DNA of 15,365 bases from an uncultured Pedobacter sp. GTDB lineage: Bacteria; Bacteroidota; Bacteroidia; Sphingobacteriales; Sphingobacteriaceae. Within the stretch, counting starts at the first letter, position 1. Each line of letters begins with the position of its first letter. The notes under the pieces are model-generated. The model was not told the DNA's origin and made no database searches. It saw nothing but the letters and a program-made list of their open reading frames with translations. A program made the position numbers and the translations under genes. Below, piece by piece: positions 13,517-15,365 of the stretch. The DNA lies in assembly GCA_946478755.1 (NCBI GenBank), contig CAMLDJ010000118.1:1-15365 (forward strand). Direction: 5' to 3'.

Positions 13517-15365
13517 TCAATTCATTACCGGGTCGCTCTGGATCTCCAGCTTCGCAAATTTGACCACGTCAATACCCGGAACTCCGAAATCCGCAGTCAC
13601 CTTACCCAGAATGAGGTAACAACCCGCACCGCGGAAAGGATACACCGGTGTGTGATCCGCGAAATGAACGGTATCAAAAAAATCCCCCTCGGCATCCAGA
13701 AATGTTCCGAACCACATTTTTCTGTTATTCCTGGTACGTACTGTCTTTTCACACACGTACAAACCCACCATCTTTACCGTCTGGCCTACCTTGCTCATCA
13801 GCTCCCTGGCCCCGACATCTCCGCGATAATTCGTCTTAAGCAGCTCAAACATCGAAAGGCTTAGCGGGAAACCCAGCAGTTCCAATTCATGATAAGCGTC
13901 CTCCAGCCTGGTGTTCACCAGATCCGGCAATACATAATGTTTAGCCGGCGTATGGAACAACTCTGCACTGCCGGAAGGTTTTTCTTTCTGTCGCAGCAGG
14001 GTATGTACCTCCCACAACAAAGCCTTCTTACGCTTACCGGTAAACCGCAAAGCGCCACAGCGAACTAAAATCACGACCTGCCTCAGGCTGACCTGCGTCC
14101 GCCCGAGGAAATCCTCAAGATCCACATATTGGCCATGCCGTTCCCGTTCCTGAGGGATCAGATCGATATATTTCGATTCCAGTCCCTGCAGCCCAGTAAA
14201 ACCCAGATAGACGTCCTTACCCTTAACAGATACTACAGCATGGCTATGGTTTACACAGGGTAAATGCAAGGTTGCTCCTGCCCGCTTCAGCTCATGCACA
14301 TATAGCCAACGTGTATAAAAACCGCCGTAATTGTTGAGCACGCCTACCATAAATTCTATGGGGTAATACGTTTTCAAATAAAGACTCTGGTAACTCTCTA
14401 CTGCAAAACTGGCCGAATGTGCCTTGGAAAAACTATACCCTGCGAAACTTGACACCTGACGCCATACCTCCCTTGTGACCGCTTCAGGTCTGCCAAGGGC
14501 CTTTGAACCTTCGTGAAATTTCTCCACTAAACGGTCAAACTCTATCCTCGAGCGGTACTTCCCGCTCATCCCTCTACGCAGAATGTCGGCATCAGTACCA
14601 TCCATACCGCCATAGTGGATACAGACCTTGATCACATCCTCCTGATAAACCATCACCCCGAATGTGTCTTTCAGCTGTTCCTGCATCACCGGATGCAGAT
14701 AATGTACTTCAGCGGGTTTATGGAAATTCTGAACATAGGTCTTCATCATCCCCGATTGTGCGACGCCGGGGCGGATGATGGAGCTTGCGGCAATCAGGGT
14801 CAGGTAATTGTCGCAGGCCAGCTTGGTCAGCAGTTGCCGCATGGCGGGTGATTCGATGTAGAAGCAGCCTATCGTATTCCCTGTTTTCAGCCGGTTGTTC
14901 ACATTTGGGTCTTTCATAAAGGTTTTGACCTGATGAATGTCGATGGTTGCCTGCTGGTTCTGTTCCACCAGTTTGACCGCCTCCCTGATGTGGCCAATCC
15001 CGCGCTGTGAGAGCATGTCGTACTTGTCGTAACCGATATCTTCGGCCTCATACATATCCCATTGCACGGTCGGCATCCCTTTAGGTGGCAGGTCCAATGC
15101 CGTATAATAGGTGATCGGCTCTTCTGAGATCAGCACACCACCTGCATGAATGCTCCTCTGGTTAGGCATCTTACTCATCCGCTCATATATGGCCATGATC
15201 CGATTAAAAGTATCATTGTTGCGGTTAGCTGCCGCGCGGCTGGGATCCGTAAAGCCATCAATTTCAGCCTTCGGCAGTCCCATTACTTTACCAATCTCGC
15301 GAATCACAGAGCGGTCATTAAAGGTCGACATGGTCCCCAGCAAAGCGGTATATTCCCTGCCATAC
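13517..15365 (-). CDS. DNA polymerase III alpha subunit, DnaE family, probably error-prone DnaE2/ImuC type (5' end outside window)
   Basis: The minus-strand frame stays open to the window edge (the first visible residues read YGREYTALLGTMSTFND), so about 615 C-terminal residues are seen. The block SIHAGGVLISEEP and then GYDKYDML match the C-family polymerase palm. The Asp codon at 15017-15019 aligns with the third catalytic Asp of E. coli DnaE (D555). FRPG-like IIRPGVAQSG, VMVYQEDV and DILRRGMSGK are finger-region signatures, and GYSFSKAHSASFAVESYQSLYLKTYYPIEFM is also typical. A helix-hairpin-helix region, a QxxLF-like SAELF (clamp-binding position, without Gln) and an OB-fold (VKMVGLYVCEKTVRTRNNRKMWFGTF) follow. 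The protein ends after the OB fold with no tau-binding domain, and it has a GGFY motif; both favour the non-replicative DnaE2/ImuC type. The PHP domain and first two catalytic Asp lie outside. Whether ImuA/ImuB genes precede it cannot be seen. Confidence 0.9.
   Translation of the reverse strand, partial: YGREYTALLGTMSTFNDRSVIREIGKVMGLPKAEIDGFTDPSRAAANRNNDTFNRIMAIYERMSKMPNQRSIHAGGVLISEEPITYYTALDLPPKGMPTVQWDMYEAEDIGYDKYDMLSQRGIGHIREAVKLVEQNQQATIDIHQVKTFMKDPNVNNRLKTGNTIGCFYIESPAMRQLLTKLACDNYLTLIAASSIIRPGVAQSGMMKTYVQNFHKPAEVHYLHPVMQEQLKDTFGVMVYQEDVIKVCIHYGGMDGTDADILRRGMSGKYRSRIEFDRLVEKFHEGSKALGRPEAVTREVWRQVSSFAGYSFSKAHSASFAVESYQSLYLKTYYPIEFMVGVLNNYGGFYTRWLYVHELKRAGATLHLPCVNHSHAVVSVKGKDVYLGFTGLQGLESKYIDLIPQERERHGQYVDLEDFLGRTQVSLRQVVILVRCGALRFTGKRKKALLWEVHTLLRQKEKPSGSAELFHTPAKHYVLPDLVNTRLEDAYHELELLGFPLSLSMFELLKTNYRGDVGARELMSKVGQTVKMVGLYVCEKTVRTRNNRKMWFGTFLDAEGDFFDTVHFADHTPVYPFRGAGCYLILGKVTADFGVPGIDVVKFAKLEIQSDPVMN

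Noticed and set aside
13334..13864. 176-residue plus-strand open frame across msrA and the end of the polymerase gene
   Set aside because: It overlaps two well-supported genes on the other strand and the composition looks like a shadow frame.

Overview
This window looks like part of the chromosome of a Sphingobacteriaceae-type Bacteroidetes (Pedobacter or Mucilaginibacter relatives). That assignment is inference. It rests on moderate-to-low GC, AT-rich leaders mostly without Shine-Dalgarno sequences, promoters of the Bacteroidetes TTG-N19-TAnnTTTG kind, and protein families typical of the phylum: a DUF4369/TlpA thioredoxin, a GH92 mannosidase, a GtaA/DUF4965 protein, a REC-AraC regulator and soluble multi-PAS sensors.

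Layout from left to right. Positions 1-1377 (minus) hold the N-terminal 459 residues of a soluble multi-PAS sensor, probably a histidine kinase, cut by the window edge. Its first PAS domain appears to have lost its core by an in-frame deletion. At 1409-1951 (minus) is a DinB/YfiT-family metal protein, and at 2050-3201 (minus) a secreted DUF4369-TlpA thioredoxin. The intergenic region 3202-3618 is not empty. It carries two divergent, paralogous small-RNA units, each with a Bacteroidetes promoter, the same 14-nt 5' end (GAGAGCGTTAATTT) and its own terminator hairpin. This is the most novel thing in the window.

From 10259 down to 3619 (minus) lie three tightly spaced genes for secreted enzymes: a GH2 glycosidase, a GtaA-like DUF4965 protein and a GH92 alpha-mannosidase. 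They probably form one operon for breaking down mannose-containing glycans or glycoproteins, and no SusC/SusD pair is visible. A 297-bp divergent intergenic region with a 17-nt palindrome and a second inverted repeat separates this operon from a stand-alone REC-AraC response regulator (10557-11387, plus), a plausible but unproven controller of it.

The right end is a minus-strand set read leftwards: the 3' part of a DnaE-type polymerase alpha subunit (13517 to the window end, probably the error-prone DnaE2/ImuC type), msrA (12989-13480) and a FAD oxidoreductase with a C-terminal Rieske domain (11380-12930). The last of these overlaps the response regulator tail to tail by 8 bp. The set suggests a DNA-damage, oxidative-repair and redox theme. 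No tRNA, rRNA, CRISPR array, transposase or phage gene was seen.
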